NCBI GenBank assembly: GCA_002261195.1
Contig: MVBO01000061.1
Coordinates: forward strand, 1-64,000
Direction: 5' to 3'
From: Bifiguratus adelaidae
Lineage: Eukaryota > Mucoromycota > Endogonomycetes > Endogonales
Length of the DNA stretch: 64,000 bases
The translations under genes were made by a program, and so were the position numbers. The notes under the pieces were generated by a model. It ran no database searches and was not told the origin of the DNA. It worked only from the letters and a program-made list of their open reading frames with translations. Shown one piece after another: positions 10,417 through 22,700 of the stretch (position 1 is its first letter; every line of letters begins with the position of its first letter).

Positions 10417-11750
10417 ATGTACGAAAAAGCTCAGTCAGACCTTGGTCACCCTGTTCCAGAAAGGAAATCTCCAACAATCCAGGGCCCAAAGCCTTTGGAA
10501 CGTAAAGATAAACGCAGATCAAAGGTACGGACGAACGTTTAGAGTAACGTGAATACGCCTAATCGCAACGACTTTACTAGATTTGGTTGGAGAAGCGCAC
10601 GTCGATCCATTTCAATTATGAATCGCCGAGTCCAACATTGCCACAAAATCAAGACGATAATGCGAAAAAGTTATCGAGCTCTCCAGCCGAAGTAGCCAAT
10701 ATCAAGGATCCGGCCATCGAAGAACAGCAAGACACACTTGATAATGATCAGCAAACCGAGGTCATAACCACAGCTCTCGTGATCAAAAACATCCCTTTTG
10801 CCGTCAAGCGGGACGCTCTTATGCAAACCATGAATGGTCTCGACATTCCGCGGCCATATGCCTTTAATTATCACTTTGATAATGGTGTTTTTCGAGGTCT
10901 CGCCTTTGCCAATTATCGAAGTCCAGAAGAAGCGGAAGAAGTCAAAATTGTTCTGAATGGGTTTGAAATTCATGGAAGGAAACTCAGAGTCGAATACAAG
11001 AAGATGTTGCAATCTGCCGAAGGACGAGAGCGTGACAGATCCATCACGGACATGGCCAACATTACCATTGGTTCTGCAGACAATCGAGATATCGAAGGAT
11101 CTGGGAACTCCCACGAGCTTTCGCGAGAATCAATAAGCGGTAATGTTCGACGTCTACGGGAGATGCGTTCTGAGCGCGACTTGCTGCGCAAGCAAAGTGT
11201 TACGAATTTGCGTCGGGACGATAGTGGTTTGGAGCAAGACGTGCTCGACCTCAATGACCCAGATACGCTCGCCTTCTACAACCAACTCTTGTTATTCCGT
11301 GGCGACACAACGTGTGACGACTTCACCTATCCGCGTCACACGACCCCTACTCAACGCAAGCAGATTCTCATGATCGCCGACAAGCTCGGCCTGACATGTC
11401 TTGTGGAAGGAGATGAAGGCGAGCGGTACGTACGCGTACTCAAGGCCAATCGAATACCCGTCTCAAGACAGGAACCAATTGAGAGACAGGTCAAGGGCAA
11501 GGGATCCAAGGCAAGCCTTCACAAAGTTTCTTCGAGAGACAATCTAAACGGACTCCGCGAACACAATGCAACGCCACCCAAAGGTCAATATCGCAAACCG
11601 CAAATCTCTGGCAATTCAGACGCTGTGATATACCCCATACGTCAACCAAAAGGTCCCGAGAATGTCCAAGAGCGTAATTTTGCATCTCGAAAGCCTAAAA
11701 AGACTTTGAACCACAATGCTCCAGCGTTTAGTCCGCGGAAACTCGAATAA
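10417..11750 (+). CDS. RRM plus R3H-like RNA-binding protein (Pin4/Cip2-like)
   Basis: The N-terminal exon (MYEKAQSDLGHPVPERKS) joins across a short intron (about 10527-10580) to IWLEKRTSIHFNY. An RRM follows with RNP2-like ALVIKNIPFAV (near 10774) and RNP1-like FRGLAFANYR (near 10890). After it comes an R3H-type segment (DPDTLAFYNQLLLFRGD, TPTQRKQILMIADKLGLTC, RYVRVLK, about 11260-11440) and a basic, disordered C-terminus. The same RRM then R3H order occurs in fungal Pin4/Cip2-type regulators of mRNA linked to cell-cycle and stress control. The R-x3-H motif reads R-KQI-L, so the name-giving histidine appears to be leucine. Binding targets cannot be read from the sequence. Confidence 0.78.
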
Positions 11751-11891
11751 AACGTAAAAAGACCTCTATGACCTTCTGCGCACATCTCTTGTTCATTAGC
11801 TCTAGCCTTGCACTTGCATAAAGCGAACTCTCCATGACGCGTGAGGTGTTCCATTCCTAGAAGTGCACAATTTGCGTAATTTCTCGTGTGC

Positions 11892-14342
11892 ATGTCTTCC
11901 AACTACTCGTCAGTTCCACCACCAGCAGGCTTGGATGCTTCTGATCCAGCAGCGAGCTATACCTCGGCTTTGGAGAAGGCTAAGGCCATTGCTGCTCGTC
12001 TTTCAAAAGGAGCTTCACCTGCATCTACCCAGGATCAGCCGGGATCTAGTTTGAAGCGTTCACATGAAGAAGGTAGTTATGGCGACTACGACAAGAGAGC
12101 TGCCTATGATCAGGGTGGCAGACCGTCGTGTGAGTACTTTGAGGATCTCTTTTACGGTTTATACTCAGGATTCACTCTTTAGACTCGAACCCACCGTCTC
12201 GCTACGGCCTGGGTAGCGAGGAACGGCGCAGTCAGCCTTCGCACTACGGCTCTACGCGTGGTGACGATCTAGCCTCTGGCGAAGTTCAAGATGAAATGAA
12301 TGTGGTGGACAAGTTTGTTGGCCTCATTATTGGCCGTGGTGGCGAAAACTTGAAGCGTATTGAACGCGATTCTGGTGCAAAGGTGCAGATACATCAGCGT
12401 AAGTCATTGGCACTGGGGGCTTCCTATCTGCGTATGGTACTCATATCTATGAAGCTGATCACGATTTGATTGGAGAGCGTCGTATCACCATCAAAGGCCG
12501 CCCCAGCGATGTGAAGGCTGCTCGACAATACATTCAAGATACAATAGATGGTACAGACTCGGTTTCACGTCCTCCGATGGGTAGTGGACCTCCACCACCC
12601 GGTGGTAGCTCTGCAGTCATCACGATACCTGCTTTTCGCGTTGGCTTGGTGATCGGTCGTGGCGGTGAGACAATTCGCGATCTTCAAGACAGATCAGGAG
12701 CTCGGATCGCTATATCACCCGACAACATGCCAGGTAGCACGGAGCGAGAGGTCACGATCACGGGTTCAGATGCTGCAGTCCAGCAGGCGAAAACAATGAT
12801 TGAAGAAGTTGTCGCCAGTGATAATCGGGGGGTGAGTGAACGGTGTGCATAGTACCGTGAGCAAATGCTGACCCGCAGTAGCCACCCGGAGGAGGAGGTG
12901 GTTACGGTCCGCCTGGATATGATGCTGGCTCACGACCATATGGAGGCGGTTATGGCTCGCGTGGTGATAGTGAAACCATCATGGTGAACGGCGATAGTGT
13001 CGGCTTGATTATTGGCAGAGGTAAGCTTACAGTCGGTTGAAGGTATTTTGACGGTAACATATCATGTCAGGTGGTGAGACTATCAAATGGTTACAAGATG
13101 AATCTGGAGCAAGAATCAAAGTTGATCCTCAACGACTCGGAGGAGCTGAAAGAGAGGTTCTATTGATTGGTAGGTTGCGCGGATTGAGTCTGGGATGCAA
13201 TGAGGTTTGGCCAATCATATGATCGCTCGCAACAAATGCTTGCGCCTACGCACATACTTGAATGATGCTGAACTGAAGTCACGGGTCTGCGATTCCCTTT
13301 AGCGGGATGTGCCCCGGATCTGACATTCCATTCGTCACATATGGTATTCGGCAACTCCTATGCTTCTCTCCATTATCCATGGAATTGCTTTTTGCCTAAC
13401 TATTCGTCTTGCTTGATTGTTGCTTTTTCTTCGTTCTTGCCGCACGTTGTGATCTGCATGTACAGGACCACCTCAAACGATTGCAAAAGCGAAGCAAATG
13501 ATCCAAGACAAGGTTGCCTCCGGGGTAAGTGTTGCTTTTGTCATCATTCGTTCGCTGCGTTGTCGGACGTAGCTGCGAATGTGGGCCCTTCTATGCTTCT
13601 TATCGCTGGACATCGCGTAATTTTTCTTATATTGTAGCGTGATCGAGGTCATGGCCGCAGCAGAGGTTACGGACTCGGGTGAGTCTAAATTGCCCTGGCT
13701 CGTTAATATCATAGCGCTGACCAATCTGTATGTGCTTCAGTAGCAGTGGCGATTATGGACAGGACCAGTATAATTATGGCGGTGGCTATGATTATTCTCA
13801 ATACGGAGGTCAATACGATCAACAAGCCTACGACCAATATTATGCCGCCTATGGTCAATACGGACAATATGGACAGTACGCACAGCAGTACACTTATCCT
13901 ACTGCTGCCGGCTACGAAGGGGCCCAAGGTGCAGGAGCCTCGGGCGCGACTGAAGGTAAGTCTTCATAGTCTTTCAGGCCAATAGCATGTCTCATACTCG
14001 ACAGGTACAGGTCAACAAAACGATCAGGCGTCCGCAGGTGCATCCTCGCAGCCACCCGCACCTCCGAGTGGAGATCAAACGACAAGCGCCTCCTCCGCGG
14101 CCGATGCGACGCATACCCAGGCAAACGGCGACTCTACAGCCTCTGACCCTAACGCAGCTTATTATGCACAATATTATGGTCAAAATTATGATCCCAATCA
14201 ATATGCAGCTTACTATTACGGTCAGTATTATCAAGGACAGGAGCAGCCTCAGGAAGGTCAATCAACCGAGCCCGCGCAAGAGAGCGAGGCCACCAAATCG
14301 CCTGAAGATGCTCCAACCAGTGAGAAGACCAAAGAAGAATGA
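11892..14342 (+). CDS. Multi-KH-domain RNA/DNA-binding protein (FUBP/KHSRP-like)
   Basis: Three KH domains carry GRGG signature loops: [20 protein letters not shown] (about 12309-12380), [20 protein letters not shown] (about 12637-12700) and [20 protein letters not shown] (about 13000-13110, split by an intron). A Tyr/Gly/Gln-rich region follows ([19 protein letters not shown], about 13790-13900), then C-terminal tyrosine motifs ([20 protein letters not shown]) like those of far-upstream-element binding proteins. Such proteins bind single-stranded nucleic acid and affect transcription and mRNA decay. Human FUBP1 has four KH domains, so this is a shorter version or one KH is divergent. The ATG at 11892 follows the upstream stop by 141 nt. 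The low-complexity tail is prion-like. Confidence 0.82.
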
Positions 14343-14511
14343 TTGTAAGGCTATGCGTTTACAGTGCGTCTACTCGATCTTGAGGGCAAAAAGTCATATC
14401 ATATAGCATTTTATTGTGTGCGTTGTCATTCCGAGTGCCATGCGGTAGCCATGCCAGCAAGAATGGTGCCAATCTGCTTATGCAGTGCAATACATGTTTT
14501 CAATTACCATT

Positions 14512-15975
14512 ATATGATCCTAAGATATTCTGGATATTCTCCGCTCAGAGTCCTCAACCGTGGTACGGCGTGCTCCATCTCAAAGCGTCGCATGAGCTGT
14601 AACCACATCTCCTCACTGTCCACGTAACCGGACCAACCCAACTTTCTTGCCTTGGTCATATTGGACAGCAAATCCCATGTACGACTAAAATACTGATCTA
14701 TGTGGGGACCATGAGGTCAGAAACAGTGAATTTCGACGCACTTGCCTGCAAATTCCCAAGTAGCACAGTGAAAAGCATCCGGATTAAGTCCATGTTTCAC
14801 GGCCGCAGCGTCCCAGACAGGCTCCTTGTCTTTCATGAATTCTTTCAAGCACACTTGGCTAATTCGGATACGATTCGATGTAATCTCCGGCATGTCCTTG
14901 AATTGGACAGGCGGCATCTCCAATTCAAACATCCTAGCTATGATGAGCGTTTACTCGCAGGTTATGGAGGTAGCCGTACTCGGCGAGCTTTGGCCAAACT
15001 TGTCGCCAACGAAAGACATCGCCATTGACGATATTGAAGGCTTCTCTGCCAGCACCGGGATGAATGGCCAGAAAAACTTCGAATTCTGCAAGCAATTTGG
15101 CGTAGGTGGTGTCTTCGACGCAATTGTACAAGAATGCATTCCCTGTGAGGCTAGTGAATAGATGGGATCTACTTCGGTTTCATAACATACCCGGAAACAA
15201 GGCTGGTTTTCCAAGCTCCTTCAAAATCACCAGGTAGATGGCCACGGACGCAGCCAGCGACATAAAGTTTCCTCAAGGTTGCATTGAGTTGTCAGACGCT
15301 CACACGGAATGTGACTTACCTTTGCTGATGCCTACGATAGCATCTGGCCTGGTTTCGACCCAATCCCAGGATTTGTCCTTGGTGTATTCTTCGATGAGCT
15401 CTTCTTGAGGATAGTATAATATCTTGGCTGGAAATCGCGTATGTTCACGCACTGGGTTGTCAATTGGACCCAAATGCCATCCGTAATACTGGCATGATAT
15501 CAATATTACGACTTCTAACGTTGCTTTGGCAGTTGCCGTGTCATGAACCACCTACCTTGACCCCACACTGCAATAACCATCGCTGCAAATGAGGAGCAAC
15601 AGCATCCGTGCATCGTAAAGCTTTTCTCAACATGGTCGCATTGGTTTCAATCAACTTGTCCTCGGTGGGCTCTTCTTTGTAACTGAAGTAGAAGACGTGT
15701 GTGGTTTCCTGGACCTTGGCCAGCCGAAGTTGTCGTATAATTTCTTCTTCCGAATCATTCAAGAGATCAATACCGCCTACCAAGCGAATACGAGGATCGG
15801 CAGTAGGCTTGGTGCTGATGGGATCAAGGTTGACTTCCTTTCGACGGCAGATACCAATGATGCGGTCCCATTCATCAGTCGTCGTGTTTTTGGCAAGGTA
15901 TTCAATCAGGTTGAGTCCAGAGATACCGGTTGCACCGTAGACCAGTGCTGTTCTGGCGTGAGGTACTTTCATCAT
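14512..15975 (-). CDS. PRISE-type short-chain dehydrogenase/reductase
   Basis: The N-terminus MMKVPHARTALVYGATGISG contains the Rossmann GxxGxxG fingerprint. Further segments are characteristic of the progesterone 5-beta-reductase/iridoid synthase-like (PRISE) SDR family: HVFYFSYKEEP, YYGWHLGPIDNP with the tyrosine of the active site region, and WDWVETRPDAIVGISKG. The last exon encodes QYFSRTWDLLSNMTKARKLG and LGWSGYVDSEEMWL, and ends at TAA 14512-14514. About six exons, with introns near 14700, 14935, 15200, 15280 and 15560. Family members reduce activated double bonds of enone-like substrates with NAD(P)H; the substrate here is unknown. Convergent with the KH gene (169 nt). Confidence 0.75.
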
Positions 15976-16169
15976 GGCAGAATGGAATCAAAGTGCAAGG
16001 TGCTTTTAACAAAACCGTGTAGAATGATGCATCGAGATATGCCATGGATCCCATTGTTTTCGTGGACCAATCAAATTACATCCAGGATGCGTGAATGTAA
16101 GTCAGCTTTACGGTGATACAAGAGCTATGATACAGTAGGATTGTATACGCGACACGAGTACATGCAACT

Positions 16170-17803
16170 CTAGGACGGATGCATGATCAATTTGGAGGTT
16201 CCACCACACCATAACCCTACGGGAGGTACCATGACAATGGTTATCAGGCCGAGAATGATGGTCGTCCAAAAGAAGCCAATGTTGTTAAACGCGACACCAC
16301 CCACAATGGGTCCAATGACGAGACCGACGCTGAAGGCAATGTTAAAGATGGCGTAGCCGTCACCGTTGACAGCACCGGTCGCCAGGACGACGTGAGAGAT
16401 TTCGGCCAAAACAGGCGTGATTACGAAACTGGAAAAGAAACCATTGACGATGAGGATAAAGACAAGAGGAATAATGCCGGTCTGCGCGTTGGGTAGTGAC
16501 ATGACGCAGGAGGTTACCGTGACCGTCACCAAACCTATGAGTGTGACAACCTTGGCACCAAACTTGTCGGTGAGCCATCCGGCCAGAGGGCTGCTAAAGA
16601 AGGATGGCAGACACTGCGATGAAAATGATACCGATCCTAGTGGAGTCCATACCCCAAACCTCTGCAAGATGAGCTGTGAGTGTGGGCTCAAGCATGCCAA
16701 ACATGACGGCGTTTGCGAAAGCCAGGAGATTGGCGGAAAGCATTCGCGGACCTTTGAGTAACGTCCAGGTACTGACTTGCGCATAGGGTGGCGGGTTTGC
16801 AACGTAAATTAGGGCGGCATCGACAGGTTTGCTTGGTTGTGCCGCTTAGGCGTCAACATTTGCGGCAGCAGATTTGTCGGAAATAGCTGTCTCTTCATCA
16901 ATCACAGGCGCACCTGACTTTTTCAAACCATTCAGCGGGATTGTTGCGTTTTTCAACAATGAGTGCACGAAATGTGAAGTCCAATGCTGCAAGGATGACG
17001 CAAAAGATGAAGGAGGCGCGATAACCAAGGTACTGGAAGAGAGCTCCGCCAATCGGGGGTCCGGCAAGAATACCGAGCGAAAACATGGGCATGACCTTGC
17101 CCATCTCGATACCAATCTTGTCTGGCTCATATCGATCAGCCACAAGACACAACCCTAATGTCCAAACACACGCTCCAGAAACGCCTTGCAAGAAGCGAGC
17201 AATGACCAATAACCAATAAGCGTTGGCAAACATGAAGAGAATCGTCGCCGCCAGGAGGCCAATGATTCCCAAGAGCATTGGAATGCGGCGATGTTTTGAT
17301 TTATTACCAAAATGTCCAAAGAAGGGTGCCCCAATCAGCATCCCGGCCGCGTATACCGCCAAGAGTATCCCCGTATCCTGCGATGCTACACCGAGACTCT
17401 GATCCTTGCCAAATTCCACGGGTGCCGTTAGACTGCGACCTTCATGGATGTTGTTGAGGATAAAGGGCATGATGGGTATAACAATGCCATAGATGACGGC
17501 CTAGGAGAAGGAGTGCTTAGTCTCGCATCGAACGCGACCTGGTTCTATGGCTCAATAACTCACATCGACGAACAAACCGAGTCCAACGGTTGCCAGGAGA
17601 AACAGGGTTGAACCTCTGACGCTGACCAATATCAGCGGTCGCTTCCGCCTTTGGAACGAGTGCTCAGTAGTTTGTCCTTGATCACCAGAGCTCTCTATCG
17701 GCTCAGTTTGTTGTGTATCGGCCTTCGGACCTGGTTGCCGAGCGTTGCCAGCAACAGGCTCAGCCGGACTGTCCGTCCGTTTGGGTATATGTGTCAATGT
17801 CAT
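16170..17803 (-). CDS. MFS transporter of DHA1/vesicular-amine type, frame broken
   Basis: The N-terminus (MTLTHIPKRTDSP) is hydrophilic and followed by membrane segment 1. An intron at about 17502-17563 leads into AVIYGIVIPIMPFIL. The loop 2-3 motif is GHFGNKSKHRR, and later segments include FLQGVSGACVWTLGLCLVAD. The second half (LAGWLTDKFGAK, GFFSSFVITPVLAEISHVV) ends at 16170. One weak intron (about 16833-16913) is needed after NPAEWFEK. A second discontinuity, at 16608-16614, cannot be explained by splicing: upstream sequence reads GIIFIAV, while downstream LPSFFSSPLAGW is in another frame, one base out. It is either a disabled gene or a sequence error. The family exports drugs or amines across membranes; the substrate is unknown. 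Confidence 0.7.
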
Positions 17804-18471
17804 GGAGGACACCGCTTCGCAACGTTTGCCAGAGTGCGCATCGATGAGCAGCAGAGAAACAAGAAAGCAGAACACGCACTGTCCCAACGCAGAAATGGCT
17901 CAAATACTGCGCCGCATTTCGTGAGGATCGAAGCATTGTTGTGCTTGGAAACGTAAGAAGAGCACGCATTGTAGGCATTAATGACACACACTGTGCATGC
18001 GTAGGGATAGAAGCACACAAGATGCTCTTGTGCTGTGCACTCTTGCTTGGCTTTTAGTATCTGCAGATTGGGAATAGGAATGGTTCGATGAAGGGACTCT
18101 CTTCAAGTGAATGGGATATTCCCGATGGCATTGTTCCCTAGATTGAATGATTCCTGGCCACTAGAAGCAAGGATGGCGCAGTAGGGTGAGACTTTCTTTG
18201 TACCTTTCAAACCTTCCGTGGTGCTGTTCTACTGCGTGGCACCCGCCCGCTCTGATTGAGTCGCGCTACCATGATGGACGGTCGATCGAAATGATTTTAA
18301 ACCATTCTACGATCTCCAAGTCATGTTGCCTGGGTCAACGCTTCACCAGGTCAATAATGCCGATGCGATCGACATAGAACATGAACACCTTTCCGTCGGC
18401 GCCGGAATTTCAAACATTCCTATGTAAACCACCCTTTTGGATGCGGATAAAGGGGTCCCGATAGCATCACA
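17804..18471. other. Divergent intergenic region, MFS transporter to hypothetical gene
   Basis: These 668 bases separate the MFS start codon and the start of the low-complexity gene. Several short open frames exist on both strands, but none has family resemblance or good splice context. A short inverted repeat (CACAAGA/TCTTGTG with a TGC loop) lies near 18017-18033. Otherwise I see nothing distinctive; it presumably holds both promoters. Confidence 0.4.
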
Positions 18472-19485
18472 ATGGGAGGATGGGGTATCTGGTTCAGCCC
18501 TTTGGACTTGCACCGCCTCAACATAGACCTGCTCCAGTGTTTCAAGTCGCGCCAAGGTGAGCAGAGGGCCGCAAACGATATATGGACACGGTTAAGCCAG
18601 AAAACAATGCAAGATGGCGCCAAAATTTGGTGAAACTATTGGTTTGGTTCAAGCGCCCCTCCAAACAGCGTCATTCAGACACTCGCAGGACGAGTGAATC
18701 ATCCGTAACGAGCCCACAGGTTGAATTCCATGGGAAAAGGTCCCCACTTCATCCCCCGTCCACCGCTCCGAAGCAATTTGTCGGCAAGTGTAGGCATTCT
18801 TGTGGTTGCAACGAGAAAAGTGATATATCTAATAACTCTAGATGGAGATTCCAGGCAGCGAGCGGGTTACACTGAGCAACATAGGCTCAATAGAACGCAG
18901 CCCATGTCAGCAATCCAAGAGTCATCATCACCAAGAGGATCTGACCTTAGCGTCCAATCCCTTCACGTCGGAATGGATCCTTTATACAATCCTTACAAGA
19001 CTCGTATGACTTGTCTCGCATCCAATGGATGCTGTGCGCATGACCTTCATCGACGGCAAGATCAGTGCTCAATGCCTAATCTTCCATACGCTGCCTATTA
19101 CAGTCAATCATCCTATTCCGGCATTGATCAGGATGAGCATCTTCCTCTGGCCAATTATTCAAGGCTCCCTCAACGTCGTTCGGTATCGGTTCAACATTTG
19201 CCGGCGTCATCATCGAGACGTACTTCTTCTTCGGCCTGTCACCAACCCTCGCGGCATAGCTTCTCTTCGACAACTGTCAAGCGGCCACGGCCCCAACCCG
19301 CTTACAGACCCCGTCCATCCTACATGCCATCTTCCCGGCACTCGTCCCACGCGCATTGGCCAGCTGGTGTCTTACTACCTCATCCATTCCCTTCCTCGAC
19401 CTATTACCAAACTCACGCTAACCACACTCTGCCATACTATCCTCTTGCTGCTCATATCATCTATCCTCCACAATGCTCATGGTAA
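18472..19485 (+). CDS. Unrecognised low-complexity protein
   Basis: I do not recognise this gene. Three exons can be joined. Exon 1 starts MGGWGIWFSPLDLHRLNIDL. Exon 2 (from about 18601) continues with a basic helix (NARWRQNLVKLLVWFKRPSK). Exon 3 is reached through a GC-AG intron at 18784-18841. The C-terminal half is rich in Ser, Pro, His, Tyr and Arg (PQPAYRPRPSYMPSSRHSSH, TYYQTHANHTLPYYPLA) and ends CSW. The frame is long and open through exon 3, and the biased composition resembles disordered fungal regulators, but no domain is visible. An in-frame stop lies upstream of the chosen ATG. Moderate confidence that it is a gene; none on function. Confidence 0.45.
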
Positions 19486-19771
19486 TCCCCAATGGTTCTT
19501 TCCCCTATCCCTTTCATTCCTTGCCTCTCTTCAAGTCATTGCTGTGCTTTAATACGATCCATCATCATTGCGCGTATACTCTAACTTCATCCGCTCTCAC
19601 TCTCTCTGGCAACTCCATTGTTCTTGGTTAATTCATTTTCCATTTGAAGCTTCCGGGTCCTGAACATTGCTTTGGAACACTTGAGCACGTTTCAAGATAA
19701 GCACACAGGACTCTATCCATAGTCTGTCTGTGACATCTGGGTGGTTCATCCACGAATCGTTACACATCACC

Positions 19772-22700
19772 ATGGAAAAAGGACCGTCGACGTTACGGCG
19801 GAACAGGGGAAGAACCGCGCGTGATTCACAGCGGGTAGACCCTATAGCCGTCTATGACTATACGCTGCGGTGTGCTGTATTAGCTGCACAAGAAGAACTC
19901 AAGAGCAAGATGACCGACACAACACCTCCAGGTACTGATGGTTCGGGACGTCGAGCGGCAACACCGGGAGGGGAAAGGGTAGAGAAGCATTCATCGACCA
20001 CCTTACACGATACGCTGGGCGGTCTGGCAGAGATGTTTTCGGATAGCGACAAGCAAGACAAACTCAACAGGGATGTTGTCAAAGGTCTGCTTCGACGTAT
20101 CGACGATGTGTTGAGCAGACGTGATGTGTCCAATCACGTTTACGCCGATCCTCACTTCTTGGCCGCCGTACGGTCATTCAGAAGTCCACTGGACGCACAA
20201 AAAGCCAAGCCATCGGGCAAGATCAACGATCTCATTGTCATTTTTGTGCAAACTTCCAAGATTGAGCTGACCCGAGCGTTTCCTCCGCCCGCCACGATCT
20301 CGGAGCATCTCAATGCTCATGTGGCTGCCTTTACCGAGTTACTCAAAGTCACTTTGACGCATGATGCGCCTGGAGCAGCATCACCGGAAACCATAGAACG
20401 ACTGGCGGGACTAAGTGCACCAACCAAGCGGGCATCCTCCGGTGGAAGCCGGTCGCGAGATACGCCAAGTTATCAGACCCACTCTAGATCTGGATCGTTG
20501 CCGGTTAATCGCATGAACGCTATGCTGGAGGGAGTCGAGAGCCATCCTTTGGTGAAGGGTGTTGCGGAGCTATTTCAGATGGATCCAAACGTGCATACTC
20601 GCAAAGTGCGGGAGCTGATGGCCCTTTGTACGGACGCGGTAAGGGCGATCGCTGTTCATGATGGGACTATCACTCACCTTTCTGCTCTTTGACAGAACCT
20701 GATGAAGGACTTGATGAAACTCAAGAGCAACGTGCATACCCAAGCAGCCTTTCCAGCGAGTCCCAACGATTTCCCAACGGCACAAGCCTATGAGACCTGG
20801 AAGGCACGGGAGCTTGGCAATTTGAAAGGCATGATTGCGATGCTTACCTTATCCAATCCGAACCTTGTGACGGATATGGAAGCCACGTCCGTAGGAAGTG
20901 CAAATTTACTCGGTGGGTCGGCTGCATCGCGGCCTTCAAGTTTATATGGAAGCGGACCGCCGAGTCCTAGACACGCTTCAATGGAGGACGGTCTGGTAAG
21001 TATTGATTAGAGCAATACGATCCGATTTACTGACACTATTGCGTCAAGTCTTCCGTTGCGTTCACATTTATTCCTCCTGATCCAAAATCCTATTATCGTA
21101 TTCTATTATCTATGTGCATCGATTTCGATCTCACGGTTCGACCACAATCTGAACGCTCCAAGTCATCGATCCTCACACCATTATCTGAGAGCATTCTCAA
21201 AGAGACGCACGTGCGATGGCGCATCGGCCTTCCCTTCCGAGAAGTCCTGTATCTGGAACTTATTCGACAGCATTGGGAGTCTGGCGGGGTGGTTTTGGAC
21301 GAAGTCAAACATGCGTTGCAACGGTTGGTCAAGGGCTTTAAGGAGGTATCGGTCGATGAATGGGCAACCCAAGACGTAAGTCTAGGCTGACAGTCTTTCC
21401 AAGGTCTCATGTTGAAGATTCTCATTACAGACTGCTCTTTTGGTGCGCATCTTGCATTCTGTCTTCAACACGACGACGCGGGAATTGCGAAGTGACTTGG
21501 AAGAATATTTTCGCATCAATCCGGAGATCATTCACGATAAATTGGATCTGTTGGAGAAGATTTGTGATATTCCGGTGTTTCAGCAAGAAAACCTGGATTT
21601 GGATCGTACCTACGAAGACTTGGAAATGGCGGTGGAGGTAGGGTGCGGGACTTACTCCGTAGGCTTGATGTGCTAAACGGGTTTTTAAGGGCGCGGCTGT
21701 ATTGCGCTGGACAGACATTGATGCCGTTGCAAGTCAAGAGGGAGGCAAGGGTGGTTTAGCCCGTGTTACTGCCTTGGCGGACAAGTTGGTCAAGGAACTC
21801 ACCATGATCTTGAAGCGTTTCCCTGAGCCCATTGGAGGGTAGGTCTGTGAGACGGATAACTCCGCTTTCTAATAATTTCATTCTAGTCACGTATCCGTTA
21901 TTAGTATTGTGCTAGGAAAGCAAATGCCATATTTTGCCTTGGAGATGGAGAATTGGGCCATGTCAGCTGATGCTCGTATGGTTGCAGTTGAAGATGTGTT
22001 TGTCCTCTATCACAAGGTATTGCGACTACGTTCACTATACGCAAAATATGGCCCAAGGTAAGCGCACGCCGAAAACAGTGGCGCATTTGAAAGCTGACGC
22101 CCTCTCGGCAGCGGCAAACGGGTCGTGAATTTCAAGATGGAATCTTGGTTCTTGTTTCATGTGCGAACCATGCTTCGTACTATGGAGTCGTCGTGTCCTG
22201 ATTGGGTCACCAACGCCGTCAAGCAGGACGAGGTACGTCGGGGAGCTCTTCTTCTATCGGATGCGACATTGACACCTACTTCTAGTTTGCGATCATCAGT
22301 GGCAATGTCGATTACTCCTCTTCGGTCATGGATCTTTTCACGGCTCTTCATCAAAATTTAGATTTCATTCGCGACTTACACTGGCCCAACGAAGTCCAGA
22401 ACGCCTACTTCTTGACTGCTTTGTCCAAGGTACAGATGATGCGAAGACGTGTATTACAACGAGGGTGACTGAGCATGCCCATTTTTGCAGATTGTTGCGA
22501 AAGCCATGGATCAGTATAGCGCCGCCATGGAGGCATGCTTTAACGAAGACATTTCTCCAAAACCAGTACATCCACAGCAAGCGCAGCCAAATATGTTTGG
22601 TTCGGCCCTTAGTGGTGCTACCCTGGGTGGTGTCAGCAACGCATTCAATCGAGCCCGAAGTCAGTGGATTGGCGACGTCAGCAGTAAAAGGGAGCTCTCC

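Noticed and set aside
18343-18623. Minus-strand frames upstream of the hypothetical gene
   Set aside because: Short, overlapping in two frames, no conserved sequence, and antisense to the better-supported exon 1 of the plus-strand gene.
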